From Trebonia kvetii (GTDB lineage: Bacteria > Actinomycetota > Actinomycetes > Streptosporangiales > Streptosporangiaceae): DNA of 64,000 nt. Numbering within the stretch: position 1 is the stretch's first letter; each line of letters begins with the position of its first letter. The notes beneath the pieces were generated by a model. That model was not told where the DNA came from. It ran no database searches and saw nothing but the letters and a program-made list of their open reading frames with translations. The position numbers were made by a program, and so were the translations under genes. Where the stretch lies: NCBI RefSeq assembly GCF_007827045.1, contig NZ_RPFW01000001.1, forward strand, positions 782,519-846,518, given 5' to 3'. Of the stretch, positions 1 to 8,799 are shown piece after piece.

Positions 1-2
1 CG

Positions 3-515
3 CAGGTGCCAGGACGACGGCCGCCGCTGCTCGTCACGGCGGACGCGGTGGCGGCGATGAGCCCGGGCTCGGTCATCGTGGACATGGGGTCGAGCCCGCT
101 CGGCGGGAACGTGGCGGGGTCTGAGCCCGGCCGCACGGTGGTCACGTCGAACGGTGTCACGATCATCGGAGCGGAGAATCTGGCGGCATCCGTGCCGACG
201 GCCTCGTCGAACGCGTACTCCCGCAACATCAGCGCGCTGCTGCTGCACCTCGTCGGCGGTTCCGCCGATGACCCGGCGAGCCGGACGCTTGCGGTCGACA
301 CCACCGACGAGATCCAGGCGGGGGTCATCGTCGCCCACGGCGGCGAGCTGGTCCATCCCGCCGTCGCGAAGCTGCTCGACGCCGCAGAGCCCGCGAGCGG
401 GCAGCCGGGGAGCGGGCAACCTGGGAGCGGTCCGCCCGCCAACGGGCACGCCGCGAGCGAACAGGCCGGCGGCGAAGACGCCGACGGCGAGCCGGCCGCG
501 AACCAAAGGAGCTAG
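3..515 (+). CDS. pntAA: NAD(P) transhydrogenase alpha subunit part 1, C-terminal end (5' truncated)
   Basis: The reading frame is open to the left edge, so only the C-terminal 170 residues are visible. The visible start reads as the end of the NAD(H)-binding domain I of proton-translocating transhydrogenase (segments LVTADAVAAMSPGSVIVDM and GGNVAGSEPG). The last 50 residues are a low-complexity Gly/Ser/Ala/Gln-rich tail. The membrane subunit genes follow directly, 2 bp after the stop, so this is the first gene of a split pntAA-pntAB-pntB operon. Family assignment is firm. The true start lies outside the window. Confidence 0.9.
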   Translation, partial: QVPGRRPPLLVTADAVAAMSPGSVIVDMGSSPLGGNVAGSEPGRTVVTSNGVTIIGAENLAASVPTASSNAYSRNISALLLHLVGGSADDPASRTLAVDTTDEIQAGVIVAHGGELVHPAVAKLLDAAEPASGQPGSGQPGSGPPANGHAASEQAGGEDADGEPAANQRS

Positions 516-517
516 CG

Positions 518-955
518 ATGTCGACCGCCCTGGTCACCGACCTCACCATCTTCGTGCTCGCGCTGCTTGTCGGCATCGAGGTCATCGGTAAGGTACCCGC
601 GACCCTGCACACGCCGCTGATGTCCGCGGCCAACTCGATTCACGGCATCGTGCTCGCGGGCGCGCTGCTCATCGGCCTGACCGCGCATAACGTCGTCGGG
701 TACGTGCTGGCGTTCATCGCCGCGTTCTTCGCCGCCGCGAACGTGGTCGGCGGCTACCTGGTGACAGGCCGGATGCTGAAGATGTTCCGCCGCAAGGCAC
801 AGCCGGCGCCGGCCGCGGCGGGTGCACCGGGCGCGGGCGTTACCGCGGCAGCAGGTGCCGCGGGTGCGGTGGGCGCGACGCCCACAGGGGGCAAGGCCTC
901 CGCCAACGGGCACGCGGCGACCGCCGCGGCGTCGCAGCAGGACAAGCAGGCATAG
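518..955 (+). CDS. pntAB: NAD(P) transhydrogenase alpha subunit part 2 (membrane)
   Basis: This 145-residue protein has three hydrophobic helices in its first 95 residues, as expected for the small membrane subunit of the split transhydrogenase. The motifs PLMSAANSIHGIV and the run before the basic MLKMFRRK end are typical of the family. It forms part of the proton channel with PntB in the cytoplasmic membrane. The C-terminal 45 residues are an Ala/Pro/Gly-rich tail absent from short homologues. ATG is preceded by AAAGGAG, and the gene starts 2 bp after pntAA. Confidence 0.93.
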   Translation: MSTALVTDLTIFVLALLVGIEVIGKVPATLHTPLMSAANSIHGIVLAGALLIGLTAHNVVGYVLAFIAAFFAAANVVGGYLVTGRMLKMFRRKAQPAPAAAGAPGAGVTAAAGAAGAVGATPTGGKASANGHAATAAASQQDKQA

Positions 956-965
956 GGGCACACCG

Positions 966-2378
966 ATGAGCACCTTCACCACGAACATCCAGCTTGTCTA
1001 CGTGCTCGCGGCGGCCTGCTTCGTCATCGGCCTGCACCTGATGAACTCGCCAGGGACCGCGCGGCGCGGCAACCAGGTCTCCACCGCGGGCATGGCCATC
1101 GCCATCATCGCGACGCTGGTCATCCTGATCCACGAAGGCTCGGTCACCGGGGTCGGCTGGACAGTGCTGATCGTCGGGTCGCTGCTCGGCTCGGCGGCAG
1201 GCCTGTATTCCGCGCGCACGGTGCAGATGACCGCGATGCCGCAGCTGGTGTCCATGTTCAACGCGGTCGGCGGCGGCGCGGCGGCGCTGGTCGCGGTCTA
1301 CGAGTACATCCACGACGAGTCGCTGCCTGGCGGTGTGCTCGGCACCACGTCGGTGTTCACCGTCCTCGACGTGATCATCGGCTCGGTCACGTTCACCGGA
1401 TCGCTCATCGCCGCGGGCAAGCTGCAGGGCGTCATCACCGGCAGCCCTATCGTGTTCAAGGGCGGCCGGGCGCTCAACGTGGCGCTCGCCGTGATCGCGC
1501 TCGGCACCGGCGCCTACATGTTCACCACGGCGTCGCTGCCCGCGCTGCTCATCCTGGTGCTCGCCTCGCTCGCGTTCGGCGTCATGATGGTGCTGCCGAT
1601 CGGCGGCGCGGACATGCCGGTGGTGATCTCGCTGTTGAACGCCTTCACCGGCACCGCGGTCGCGATGGCCGGGTTCGTCGTCGGCAACTGGGCGCTGATC
1701 ATCGCCGGCGCTCTGGTCGGCGCGTCGGGCGGCATCCTGACCAAGCTGATGGCGGACGCGATGAACCGCTCGCTCGCCAACATCATCATCGGCGGCTTCG
1801 GCACCGGCGACACGGCCGTCGCCGCCGCCGTGTCCGGCGACGCGCAGGTCCGCTCGATCGCCGCCGACGACGCCGCGATCCAGCTGGCCTACGCGTCCAA
1901 GGTCATCATCGTGCCCGGCTACGGCCTGGCTGCCGCGCAGGCGCAGCACGCCGTCGCGGAGCTGGCGACCCTGCTCGAATCGCGCGGCATCGAGGTGTCC
2001 TACGCGATCCACCCGGTGGCCGGCCGGATGCCGGGTCACATGAACGTGCTGCTCGCCGAGGCCAACGTGCCCTACCCGCTGCTGCGCGAGATGGACGAGA
2101 TCAACCCGGAGTTCGCGCGGGCCGACGTGGCCCTAGTCATCGGCGCCAACGACGTGACCAACCCGGCCGCGCGCCGCGCCGGCACCGCGATCTCCGGCAT
2201 GCCGATCCTCGACGTCGACCAGGCCAAGTCGATCATCGTGATCAAGCGGTCCATGGGCAGCGGCTACGCGGGCATCGACAACGAGCTGTACGTCAACCCG
2301 AAGACGAGCATGTACTTCGCCGACGCGAAGAAGGCGCTCGGCGAGATGACCGCCGCGGTCAAGACGCTCGTGGCGTAG
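966..2378 (+). CDS. pntB: NAD(P) transhydrogenase beta subunit
   Basis: This 470-residue protein combines about nine membrane helices (residues 5-270) with a C-terminal NADP(H)-binding domain III. Domain III shows VIIVPGYGLAAAQAQHAV, HPVAGRMPGHMNVLLAEA, the ALVIGANDVTNPAA loop and the KRSMGSGYAGIDN motif. It couples hydride transfer from NADH to NADP+ to proton entry, supplying NADPH. An in-frame extension upstream is possible, but ATG at 966 gives the normal N-terminus directly before the first helix and lies 10 bp after pntAB. It is the last gene of the operon. Confidence 0.95.
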   Translation: MSTFTTNIQLVYVLAAACFVIGLHLMNSPGTARRGNQVSTAGMAIAIIATLVILIHEGSVTGVGWTVLIVGSLLGSAAGLYSARTVQMTAMPQLVSMFNAVGGGAAALVAVYEYIHDESLPGGVLGTTSVFTVLDVIIGSVTFTGSLIAAGKLQGVITGSPIVFKGGRALNVALAVIALGTGAYMFTTASLPALLILVLASLAFGVMMVLPIGGADMPVVISLLNAFTGTAVAMAGFVVGNWALIIAGALVGASGGILTKLMADAMNRSLANIIIGGFGTGDTAVAAAVSGDAQVRSIAADDAAIQLAYASKVIIVPGYGLAAAQAQHAVAELATLLESRGIEVSYAIHPVAGRMPGHMNVLLAEANVPYPLLREMDEINPEFARADVALVIGANDVTNPAARRAGTAISGMPILDVDQAKSIIVIKRSMGSGYAGIDNELYVNPKTSMYFADAKKALGEMTAAVKTLVA

Positions 2379-2484
2379 CCGCCCGCCGCCAAAAGTCATC
2401 ATCCAGAACGGGTTCGTGGCTCCGCCCGACGCGGCAGGCGTGTCGATGGTTAGGCGGAGCCTGCGGGGTAGGTTCCCTCCTGCC

Positions 2485-2850
2485 ATGCCCTTCGTCTACA
2501 CCACGAACCTGTCCGAGGTCCGCGCCCTGGCGGAACAGCACGCCAGGACGGCGGGCCTGCCCGCGAGCCGGGTCACCGACTTCGTGATCGCGGTCAGCGA
2601 AGTGGCGGCGAACACGGTCAGGCACGCGCGTTCGGCCGGCTCGATGGACATCTGGTTCACCGCGAACGAGATGGTCTGCGAGATGCGGGACGCCGGCTTC
2701 ATCCCCAACCCGCGGGCCGGAAGCGAGCCGCCGTCGCGCGACGCGAGCGGCGGCCACGGCCTGTGGCTGGTGCACCAAGTCTGCGACCGGGTGGACCTGC
2801 GGTCAGACGAAAACGGGACGGTCATCAGGATGTACATGTCGCTGCCTTGA
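2485..2850 (+). CDS. RsbW-like ATP-binding anti-sigma / regulatory kinase
   Basis: A 121-residue single-domain GHKL ATPase of the RsbW/SpoIIAB type. The N box reads VSEVAANTVRHA, the G1-like box is MRDAGF, and the G2 region is GGHGLWLVHQVCD. Such proteins phosphorylate STAS antagonists or hold sigma factors. ATG at 2485 was chosen because the fold normally begins a few residues before the FVYTTNLSEV strand; an upstream GTG at 2416 in the same frame would add 23 Arg/Pro-rich residues. It stands alone, 96 bp before the stressosome genes, and no sigma factor is adjacent, so its partner is unknown. Confidence 0.8.
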   Translation: MPFVYTTNLSEVRALAEQHARTAGLPASRVTDFVIAVSEVAANTVRHARSAGSMDIWFTANEMVCEMRDAGFIPNPRAGSEPPSRDASGGHGLWLVHQVCDRVDLRSDENGTVIRMYMSLP

Positions 2851-2946
2851 AGGGTGTTTCCTTGACACTGCCTACGTTCCGTGCCCGGGAGTAGCCTGAT
2901 GGGCAACAGGATCTTTACTTCTTACTAATGAGTAGGATGCGCATTC

Positions 2947-3768
2947 ATGGACGTTGGCGTCACCGGGCAGCGCATGGCGGACTACCTGCGCGAGCATCAG
3001 GACAAGGTGATCGGCCGGTGGAGTGAGCTGGTCAGCAACGGCTTGCGCGGCCGGACCTCCTCCGAGGAGGTCCGCCGGGAGCTGACCGACCTGTACGGGC
3101 TCATCATCAGGGTGCTTTCCCAGGCTGACGACCACGCCGCGGGCGAACTGCGCGCCGCGCTCGACGAGCTGTCGCACGGCCGCGCGCGGAACGGTTTCAC
3201 GCCAAGCGAGACGGCGCTCGGCGTCTTCACGCTCAAGGAGGCCGTCTACGAGCTCGTCGCGGACACGGCGGACCTGGTGCCCGAGTTCCTCGCGTTCTCG
3301 CAGATGATCGACGAACTAGGGCTGCGCACCTTCGAGGCCTACTCCGCGGCACGCGAGGCGATCATCGCCGACCAGTCCACCGCGATGATGGAGCTGTCCA
3401 CGCCGGTCATCCGGCTATGGGAGAACATCATCGCCGTCCCGCTCGTCGGGACGCTCGACTCGGCCCGCACCCAGCTGGTCATGGAGAGGCTGCTCGACGC
3501 GCTCGTGACGACCGGCTCCGACCATGCGGTGATCGACATCACCGGCGTGTCGACCGTGGACACCGAGGTGGCGCAGCACCTGCTGAAGACCGTCAGCGCG
3601 GCGCGCCTGCTCGGGGCCGAGTGCACCATCTCCGGCATCCGGCCGCAGGTCGCGCAGACGATCGTGTCGCTCGGCATCGAATTCGGCGACATCGCGACCA
3701 AGGCGTCCCTGGCCGACGCGCTGGCGCTCGCGCTGAAGAGCGCCGGGCTCAAGGTGGTTCCCGCCTAG
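2947..3768 (+). CDS. rsbR: Stressosome scaffold/sensor protein RsbR
   Basis: A 273-residue RsbR-family protein. Residues 1-145 form the variable all-alpha N-terminal sensory domain, and residues 155-270 the STAS domain with VIDITGVSTVDTEVAQHLL (about 196-213) and SGIRPQVAQTIVSLGI (about 229-244). The Thr-containing loops matching the phosphorylated threonines of Bacillus RsbRA fall near 203-206 and 238. It co-assembles with RsbS into the stressosome that sequesters RsbT. rsbS and rsbT follow in order. Its stop codon is the first part of an 18-bp inverted repeat that includes the rsbS start. Confidence 0.92.
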   Translation: MDVGVTGQRMADYLREHQDKVIGRWSELVSNGLRGRTSSEEVRRELTDLYGLIIRVLSQADDHAAGELRAALDELSHGRARNGFTPSETALGVFTLKEAVYELVADTADLVPEFLAFSQMIDELGLRTFEAYSAAREAIIADQSTAMMELSTPVIRLWENIIAVPLVGTLDSARTQLVMERLLDALVTTGSDHAVIDITGVSTVDTEVAQHLLKTVSAARLLGAECTISGIRPQVAQTIVSLGIEFGDIATKASLADALALALKSAGLKVVPA

Positions 3769-3835
3769 GACATCTCCTTTCTTGATGTTGCTGGTTCTGG
3801 AACTGTCGTAGGAGGGGCAAGAAAGGAGATGTCCT
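3767..3835 (+). promoter_or_regulatory. Perfect 18-bp hairpin masking the rsbS ribosome site and start codon
   Basis: The arm at 3767-3784 (AGGACATCTCCTTTCTTG) is the exact reverse complement of 3818-3835, with a 33-nt loop. The right arm holds the Shine-Dalgarno AAAGGAG and the rsbS ATG at 3829. The left arm begins inside the rsbR TAG stop (3766-3768). In mRNA this stem would hide rsbS initiation until a ribosome finishing rsbR melts the left arm. The loop also contains an 8-codon frame, ATG at 3785 to TAG at 3811. The pairing is read directly; the translational-coupling role is inferred. Confidence 0.8.
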
Positions 3836-4188
3836 TGGAACAGGTACCAATCCTCAAGATCGGACAGACGCTGTTCGTGTCGATCCAGATCGACCTGCAG
3901 GACGAGAGCGTGCTGCGTCTCCAGGATGACCTGTCCAACGAGCTGGCTGTCACTGGCGCGCACGGGGTGATCATCGACATCACCGCCGTCGAGATCGTCG
4001 ACTCGTTCATCGGCCGGATGCTGAGCACGATCGGGTCCATCTCCCGGCTGTTCGACGCGGAGACGGTCATCGTCGGCATGCGCCCGGCGGTGGCGATCAC
4101 CCTGACCGAACTCGGGCTGTCACTCAGCGGGGTGCGCACCGCGCTCAACGCGGAGAAGGGTCTGGAGATCCTGAACGGGAAGACCTAA
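3829..4188 (+). CDS. rsbS: Stressosome scaffold protein RsbS
   Basis: A 119-residue stand-alone STAS protein closely matching Bacillus RsbS in length and motif order: VPILKIGQTLFVSIQ at the N-terminus, then IIDITAVEIVDSFIGRML and GMRPAVAITLTELGL. The serine of VDSFIGR is residue 59, the same number as the RsbT-phosphorylated Ser59 of Bacillus RsbS. Phosphorylation there releases RsbT. The start codon is buried in a hairpin, so translation is probably coupled to rsbR. The stop overlaps the rsbT start by one base (TAATG). Confidence 0.95.
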   Translation: MSLEQVPILKIGQTLFVSIQIDLQDESVLRLQDDLSNELAVTGAHGVIIDITAVEIVDSFIGRMLSTIGSISRLFDAETVIVGMRPAVAITLTELGLSLSGVRTALNAEKGLEILNGKT

Positions 4189-4583
4189 TGGACGAGTTGC
4201 CCATCCGGTCGGGCGACGACGTGGTCCGAGTTCGCCAGCATGTGCGGGGCGCGGCCGCCGACAACGGACTGTCCCTAGTGGACCAGACGAAGCTGGTGAC
4301 CGCGGCGAGCGAGCTGGCGAGGAACACGCTGGTGCACGGCGGTGGCGGGCTGGCCCGGGTCGAGGTGGTCAAGTCATCCAACGGCCGGACCGGCGTCAGG
4401 CTGCACTTTTCCGACACCGGACCGGGCATCGCCGACATCGAGCTGGCGCTCACCGACGGATGGACGTCCGGCGGCGGCCTCGGCCTCGGGCTGTCCGGCG
4501 CCCGCCGGCTCGTAGACGAGTTCGAGCTCGACAGCAAGCCCGGCGCCGGGACCACCGTCGTGGTCGTCAAGTGGTCGCGTTGA
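4188..4583 (+). CDS. rsbT: Switch kinase RsbT
   Basis: A 131-residue GHKL serine kinase with N box ASELARNTLVHG, G1 box FSDTGPGI and glycine-rich GGLGLGLSGARRL, the usual RsbT set and length. In known stressosomes RsbT phosphorylates RsbR and RsbS, leaves the complex and activates a PP2C phosphatase. It starts on the last base of the rsbS stop and ends inside the next gene, so co-expression is tight. The likely output is the receiver-PP2C protein at 7212, although that protein carries a receiver rather than an obvious RsbT-binding domain. Confidence 0.93.
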   Translation: MDELPIRSGDDVVRVRQHVRGAAADNGLSLVDQTKLVTAASELARNTLVHGGGGLARVEVVKSSNGRTGVRLHFSDTGPGIADIELALTDGWTSGGGLGLGLSGARRLVDEFELDSKPGAGTTVVVVKWSR

Positions 4584-5587
4584 GCGGGCCCCTCGTCGCC
4601 CAGGCTCCCGGGGACCTGCGCTGGGTGCGGGTCGAGGACCCGAGTGCCGCCGCCGCCTGCCGCGGCGCGGCCATGACGCTGGCCGGCCGGCTCGAGTTCC
4701 CCGCCGCCCGCGCCGACCAGCTCACGCTCGCGGTCACCGAGGCCGCGACCAACCTGCACAAGCACGCGAGCCAGGGCTCGATGCTGCTGCGCATCGCGCG
4801 CCACGGTGGCCGTCCGGGCATCGAGATGGTGACCATCGACGCCGGGCCCGGCGTCAGGGACACCGGCGCGGCGATGCGCGACGGCCACTCCACCAGCGGC
4901 ACCCTGGGCATCGGGCTTGGCGCCATCAGACGCCTCGCGGACTTCACCGACCTGTACTCGGTGCCGGGTTACGGCACGGCCCTGGTGGCCAGGTTCTGGC
5001 CGTCGCCGCGCGCCGAGCCCGTCGCGTACGCCGGCCTGGTGCGGCCGATCACCGGGGAGACCGAGTGCGGCGACGTCTTCGGCGCGGCCGAGACAGGCAG
5101 CGGGCTGACCGGTGTGCTGTGCGACGGGCTCGGCCATGGCCCGCTCGCCGCGCGCGCGGCGCTCGAGGCCGTCGCCGCGGTCATGGAGGACCCGGCGGCC
5201 GAGCCCGCCGTGCTCGTCGAGCGCGCGCACCGCCGGATCACGCACACCCGCGGCGGCGCCATCGGCGTGGTACAGACGGACGGGCCCGCGGTCAGGTTCG
5301 CCGGCCTCGGCAACATCGCTGCCACGATCCTGGCCGACGGCAGCCGCAAGGGCATGCTGTCGGTGCCAGGCATCGCGGGCCACCAGGCGCGGTCCATCAG
5401 GCAGTTCGAGTACACGGCGGGCGACGGCGCGGCGATCATCCTGCACTCGGACGGCATCAGCGGACGCTGGGAGGCGGGAGCGCTGCCCGGCCTGAATGGC
5501 AGGGACCCGCTGATCATCGCGGCGATGCTGCTGGCGGCGGCGGGGACCCGCCGCGACGACGCGGGAGTGCTGGTGCTGCGGCCATGA
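4571..5587 (+). CDS. RsbT/RsbW-like ATPase fused to RsbX-like PP2C phosphatase
   Basis: A 338-residue two-domain protein. Residues 1-140 are a GHKL ATPase (N box VTEAATNLHKHA, GTLGIGLGAIRRL). Residues 150-338 are a small PP2C/SpoIIE-type phosphatase like RsbX (GDVFGAAE, LCDGLGHGPLAA, HSDGISGRW, RRDDAGVLVLRP). In Bacillus RsbX dephosphorylates RsbR and RsbS to reset the stressosome, so kinase and reset phosphatase appear joined here. GTG at 4571 overlaps rsbT by 13 bp; TTG at 4580 is an alternative. Its stop overlaps the next start by 4 bp. Confidence 0.85.
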   Translation: MVALSGPLVAQAPGDLRWVRVEDPSAAAACRGAAMTLAGRLEFPAARADQLTLAVTEAATNLHKHASQGSMLLRIARHGGRPGIEMVTIDAGPGVRDTGAAMRDGHSTSGTLGIGLGAIRRLADFTDLYSVPGYGTALVARFWPSPRAEPVAYAGLVRPITGETECGDVFGAAETGSGLTGVLCDGLGHGPLAARAALEAVAAVMEDPAAEPAVLVERAHRRITHTRGGAIGVVQTDGPAVRFAGLGNIAATILADGSRKGMLSVPGIAGHQARSIRQFEYTAGDGAAIILHSDGISGRWEAGALPGLNGRDPLIIAAMLLAAAGTRRDDAGVLVLRP

Positions 5588-7215
5588 CCGAGGAGCTCGC
5601 CCGCCTGCGCGTCAAGGACCTGAACGGCGTCTTCGCCGCGCGCGGACTCGGCCGCGAGCTGGCCGCCGGGCTTATCCTCGACCACCAGGACCAGGTCCGG
5701 GTCGCCACCGCGCTCAGCGAGGTCAGCCGGAGCATCGTCACCGCGGGGCACGCCGCGGTCATCTCGTTCGGTGCCGACCCCACGCACCTGGTGCTGACCG
5801 TCACAGTCGATGGCGAGCCGACGGCGGACGGCATCTTCGCCGCCTCCCGGCTGATGGACACCGTGGCGACGGACGGGCAGGTGCTCCGGATGACGAAGCG
5901 GCGGCCGCTTGTCGCCGCCGTCGACTTGCGCGCCGTCGGAGCGCAGATGGCGGCGATCCACCCGGAGTCAACGCTGGATGAATTGCGAAGAAACAACGAG
6001 GACCTGATCGCGGCGCTCGAGGACGTCACCAGGCAGAAGGAGCAGCTTGAGCTGGTCAACGCCGAGCTCGCGGAGACCAACCGCGGGGTCATGGCCCTGT
6101 ACAGCGAGCTGTCCGAGGAGCTCGAGCAGACCAACCGGGGAGTGGTCGCGCTGTACCGGGAGCTTGACGAGAAGTCCGAGCAGCTGCGGGCCGCGTCGCA
6201 GTCCAAGGACCGGTTCTGGGCCAATGTCAGCCACGAACTGCGAACGCCGCTGAACTCTGTCATTGGCCTGACCCGGCTGCTCACCGACCCGGCGGGCGGG
6301 CTCGGCGCCGAGCAGCTCTACCAGGTAGGGCTCATCAGGAACTCCGCGGGCACGGTGCTAAGTCTGGTCAACGACCTGCTCGACGTGGCCAAGGCTGAGT
6401 CGGGCCAGCTCGTGATCGACCCGGCGGAGATCAGCCTGCCCGCCCTGCTCGCCACGCTGCGCGGCCTCATCAAGCCGATGGCCGAGGGCAAGCCGGTGGA
6501 GGTGGTGGTCAGCGCCGACGGCGGGCCCGCCACGCTGCTGACCGACGAGGCCGCGCTCACCGCCATCCTGCGCAACCTGCTGTCCAACGCGATCAAGTAC
6601 ACCGACGAGGGCGAGGTGCGGCTGAGCGTCAGCGTCGCCGCCGGAACGGTCGAGATCCGGGTCTCAGACACCGGCACGGGGATTCCCGACGGACAGCTCG
6701 AGCGGGTGTTCGAGGAGTTCTACCAGGTACCTGGTGTCAGACGGGGCGGCACCGGGCTCGGCCTCGCCTATGCCAGGCGGCTGGCCGGGCTGCTCGGCGG
6801 CGCGCTGACGCTCCGCAGCGAGGCGGGGCGGGGAACCACCGCGGTGCTGAGCCTGCCGTACGGCCCGGTGTCCGTCGGGACGGTCATAGTGGCGGACGAC
6901 GACCCCGGTTTCCGTCAGGTGGTGAAATCCATGCTGGACGGCATCGCGGAACACGTCATCGAGGCCGCCGACGGCGCCCAGGCACTGGGCATCGTGACCG
7001 CAGAGGAAGTGGACCTGGTGATCGCCGACCTGGGGATGCCTGCCATGGACGGGAACACGCTGCTAGACCGGCTGCCCGCCACCGTGCCCGCGATCATTAT
7101 CACCGGCCGTGATGTGGCCAAGCCCCGCAGGGCCGCGGCGCTGCTGCGCAAGGAGGACCTGACCAGGGAGCGGCTGGCGTTCGCCATCGGCCGGATCGCG
7201 CGGGTCCGCCGATGA
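5584..7215 (+). CDS. Hybrid sensor histidine kinase with C-terminal receiver
   Basis: A 543-residue soluble hybrid kinase. Residues 1-125 resemble a degenerate GHKL domain lacking the N-box asparagine (ALSEVSRSIV). A coiled coil at about 135-210 carries a tandem repeat (TNRGVMALYSEL then TNRGVVALYREL). Then come HisKA (SHELRTPLNSVIG), HATPase (LLSNAIKYT, DTGTGIP, GGTGLGLAYARRL) and a receiver at about 435-540 (VADDDPGF, phospho-acceptor in LVIADLGMPAMDG). No membrane segment is seen, so it probably senses cytoplasmic state or the stressosome. ATG overlaps the previous stop. Confidence 0.88.
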   Translation: MTEELARLRVKDLNGVFAARGLGRELAAGLILDHQDQVRVATALSEVSRSIVTAGHAAVISFGADPTHLVLTVTVDGEPTADGIFAASRLMDTVATDGQVLRMTKRRPLVAAVDLRAVGAQMAAIHPESTLDELRRNNEDLIAALEDVTRQKEQLELVNAELAETNRGVMALYSELSEELEQTNRGVVALYRELDEKSEQLRAASQSKDRFWANVSHELRTPLNSVIGLTRLLTDPAGGLGAEQLYQVGLIRNSAGTVLSLVNDLLDVAKAESGQLVIDPAEISLPALLATLRGLIKPMAEGKPVEVVVSADGGPATLLTDEAALTAILRNLLSNAIKYTDEGEVRLSVSVAAGTVEIRVSDTGTGIPDGQLERVFEEFYQVPGVRRGGTGLGLAYARRLAGLLGGALTLRSEAGRGTTAVLSLPYGPVSVGTVIVADDDPGFRQVVKSMLDGIAEHVIEAADGAQALGIVTAEEVDLVIADLGMPAMDGNTLLDRLPATVPAIIITGRDVAKPRRAAALLRKEDLTRERLAFAIGRIARVRR

Positions 7216-8799
7216 CCGAGACCGCGACGGGCACCGCGGGCACGCTGCTGCTCGTGGACGACGACGAGGCCAAGCGCTACGTCATCGGCACCTGGCTGCG
7301 CCGGGCGGGCTACGCGGTGACCGAGGTGGGCACCGGAGGCGAGGCCCTCGGTCTGGCCGGGTCCGCCGAACTCGTGCTGCTCGACGTGAACCTGCCGGAC
7401 ATGAGCGGCTTCGAGGTCTGCCGGCGCATCAAGGGAAACCCGGAGACGGCGGGAATCCCGGTGATCCAGGTGTCCGCCACCGCCGTCGACGTCTCCGACC
7501 GCGCCCACGGGCTGACCCAGGGCGCCGACGCCTACCTGATCGACCCGGCCGAGCCCGACGAACTGCTCGCCACCGTGACGGCCGTGCTGCGCTACTCGCG
7601 GGCCAGGAACCGCGCCGAGCGGACCGCGGCCATGCTGAAGGAACTGGCCCAGCTGGCCCTGGACATCAACGCCGCCGAGACCTTCGACGGGCTCGCTTCG
7701 GCCACCGCGGCCGGCGCGGCCCGGGTGTTCGCGGTGCCCACCATCCTCATCCTCGAGATGCCCGACGGGCAGTCCCGCCGGATGGCGGGCATTCCGGGGA
7801 CCGCACAGACGATCAGGCGCGGCGGTCCGCCCGGGCTCGCCGAGCGCGTCGCGGGACTAGTGCTCGGCCCTGGCCGTACAGGCACGATCGCCACCCTCAG
7901 CCGGGAGGAGTGGCTCGCCATCGTGCCGGACAGCACGCTGCGGACCGACGTCTGCCTGGCCGTCGCGCGGGCCAAGGCCGACCGCCCGCCGGTTGCCATC
8001 GTGGTCGAGGTCGCCGGGGTGCCCGGCGAGGAGGACAGGCAGATCCTCCGCCAGCTCGCGCAGTCGGTCGCGCTCGGCGTCGCGGCGCTGCGCTCATCTG
8101 CGGAGGAGCACCTCATCGCGCTGACCCTGCAGCGCAGCTTCCTGCCCGTGTCGCTGCCCGTGATCCCCGGCGCGCTGATGGCGGTCCGCTACGTGCCGGC
8201 GAGCGAGAGGGCCGAGGTCGGCGGGGACTTCTACGAGGCGCTCCCCTGGCGCGACGGCGTGCTGCTCGCGATCGGCGACGTCCAGGGACACTCGCTGCAC
8301 GCCGCGACCGTGATGGGCGAACTGCGGCACGCGCTGCGCGCCTTCGTCAGCGAGGGGCACCCGCCTGAGGTCATCACCGGCCTGGTCAACGACGTGCTGC
8401 GGCGCTATCATCCGGGCGTCATCGCCACGCTGTGCCTGGTGCTCGCCCAGCCGGACACCGGCGAGCTGACGATTGTCAACTGCGGGCACATGCCGATGCT
8501 GATCGCCGACGAATCGGACGCCAGGTATGCAGGCGAGGGCGGGATCATGCTCGGCCTGACCAGGCACGAGCCGCATATCGAGAAGGCAGCGCTGCCCGCT
8601 GGCGGGACCGTCTTGCTGTTCACCGATGGCCTGGTCGAGGACCGCCGCGTGCTGCTCGACGACAACCTGGAGAAGCTGCGCGGCGTCGCGGCGGAGGCGG
8701 CACACCAGGATGTCGAGGCGTTCGCCAATCAGGTGATGGCGCTGTTCGGGCCCAAGGAGGACGACATCGCGATGATCGTGCTGCGCCGGGCGGACTTAG
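7212..8799 (+). CDS. Response regulator with SpoIIE/PP2C serine phosphatase output (RsbU-like)
   Basis: About 525 residues of recognisable protein: a receiver (LLVDDDEAKRY, LLDVNLPDMSG), a GAF-like middle (about 135-300) and a PP2C domain (ERAEVGGDFYEALP, IGDVQGHSLHAA, LLFTDGLVEDR, DDIAMIVLRR). The receiver's conserved lysine position reads YLIDPAEP, so signalling may be atypical. Such phosphatases dephosphorylate STAS antagonists, and one is encoded convergently. The strict frame has no stop here and runs on to 9974 antisense to the next genes. Losing one G in the GGGCGG run at 8788 would give a TAG at 8797-8799, so a one-base insertion is suspected. Confidence 0.75.

Noticed and set aside
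840..2039. Long minus-strand open frame across pntB
   Set aside because: Antisense shadow of a clearly coding gene with Arg/Asp/His-rich composition.
4145..5446. Long minus-strand open frame across rsbT and the phosphatase fusion
   Set aside because: Antisense to conserved domains; low-complexity Gly/Arg composition.
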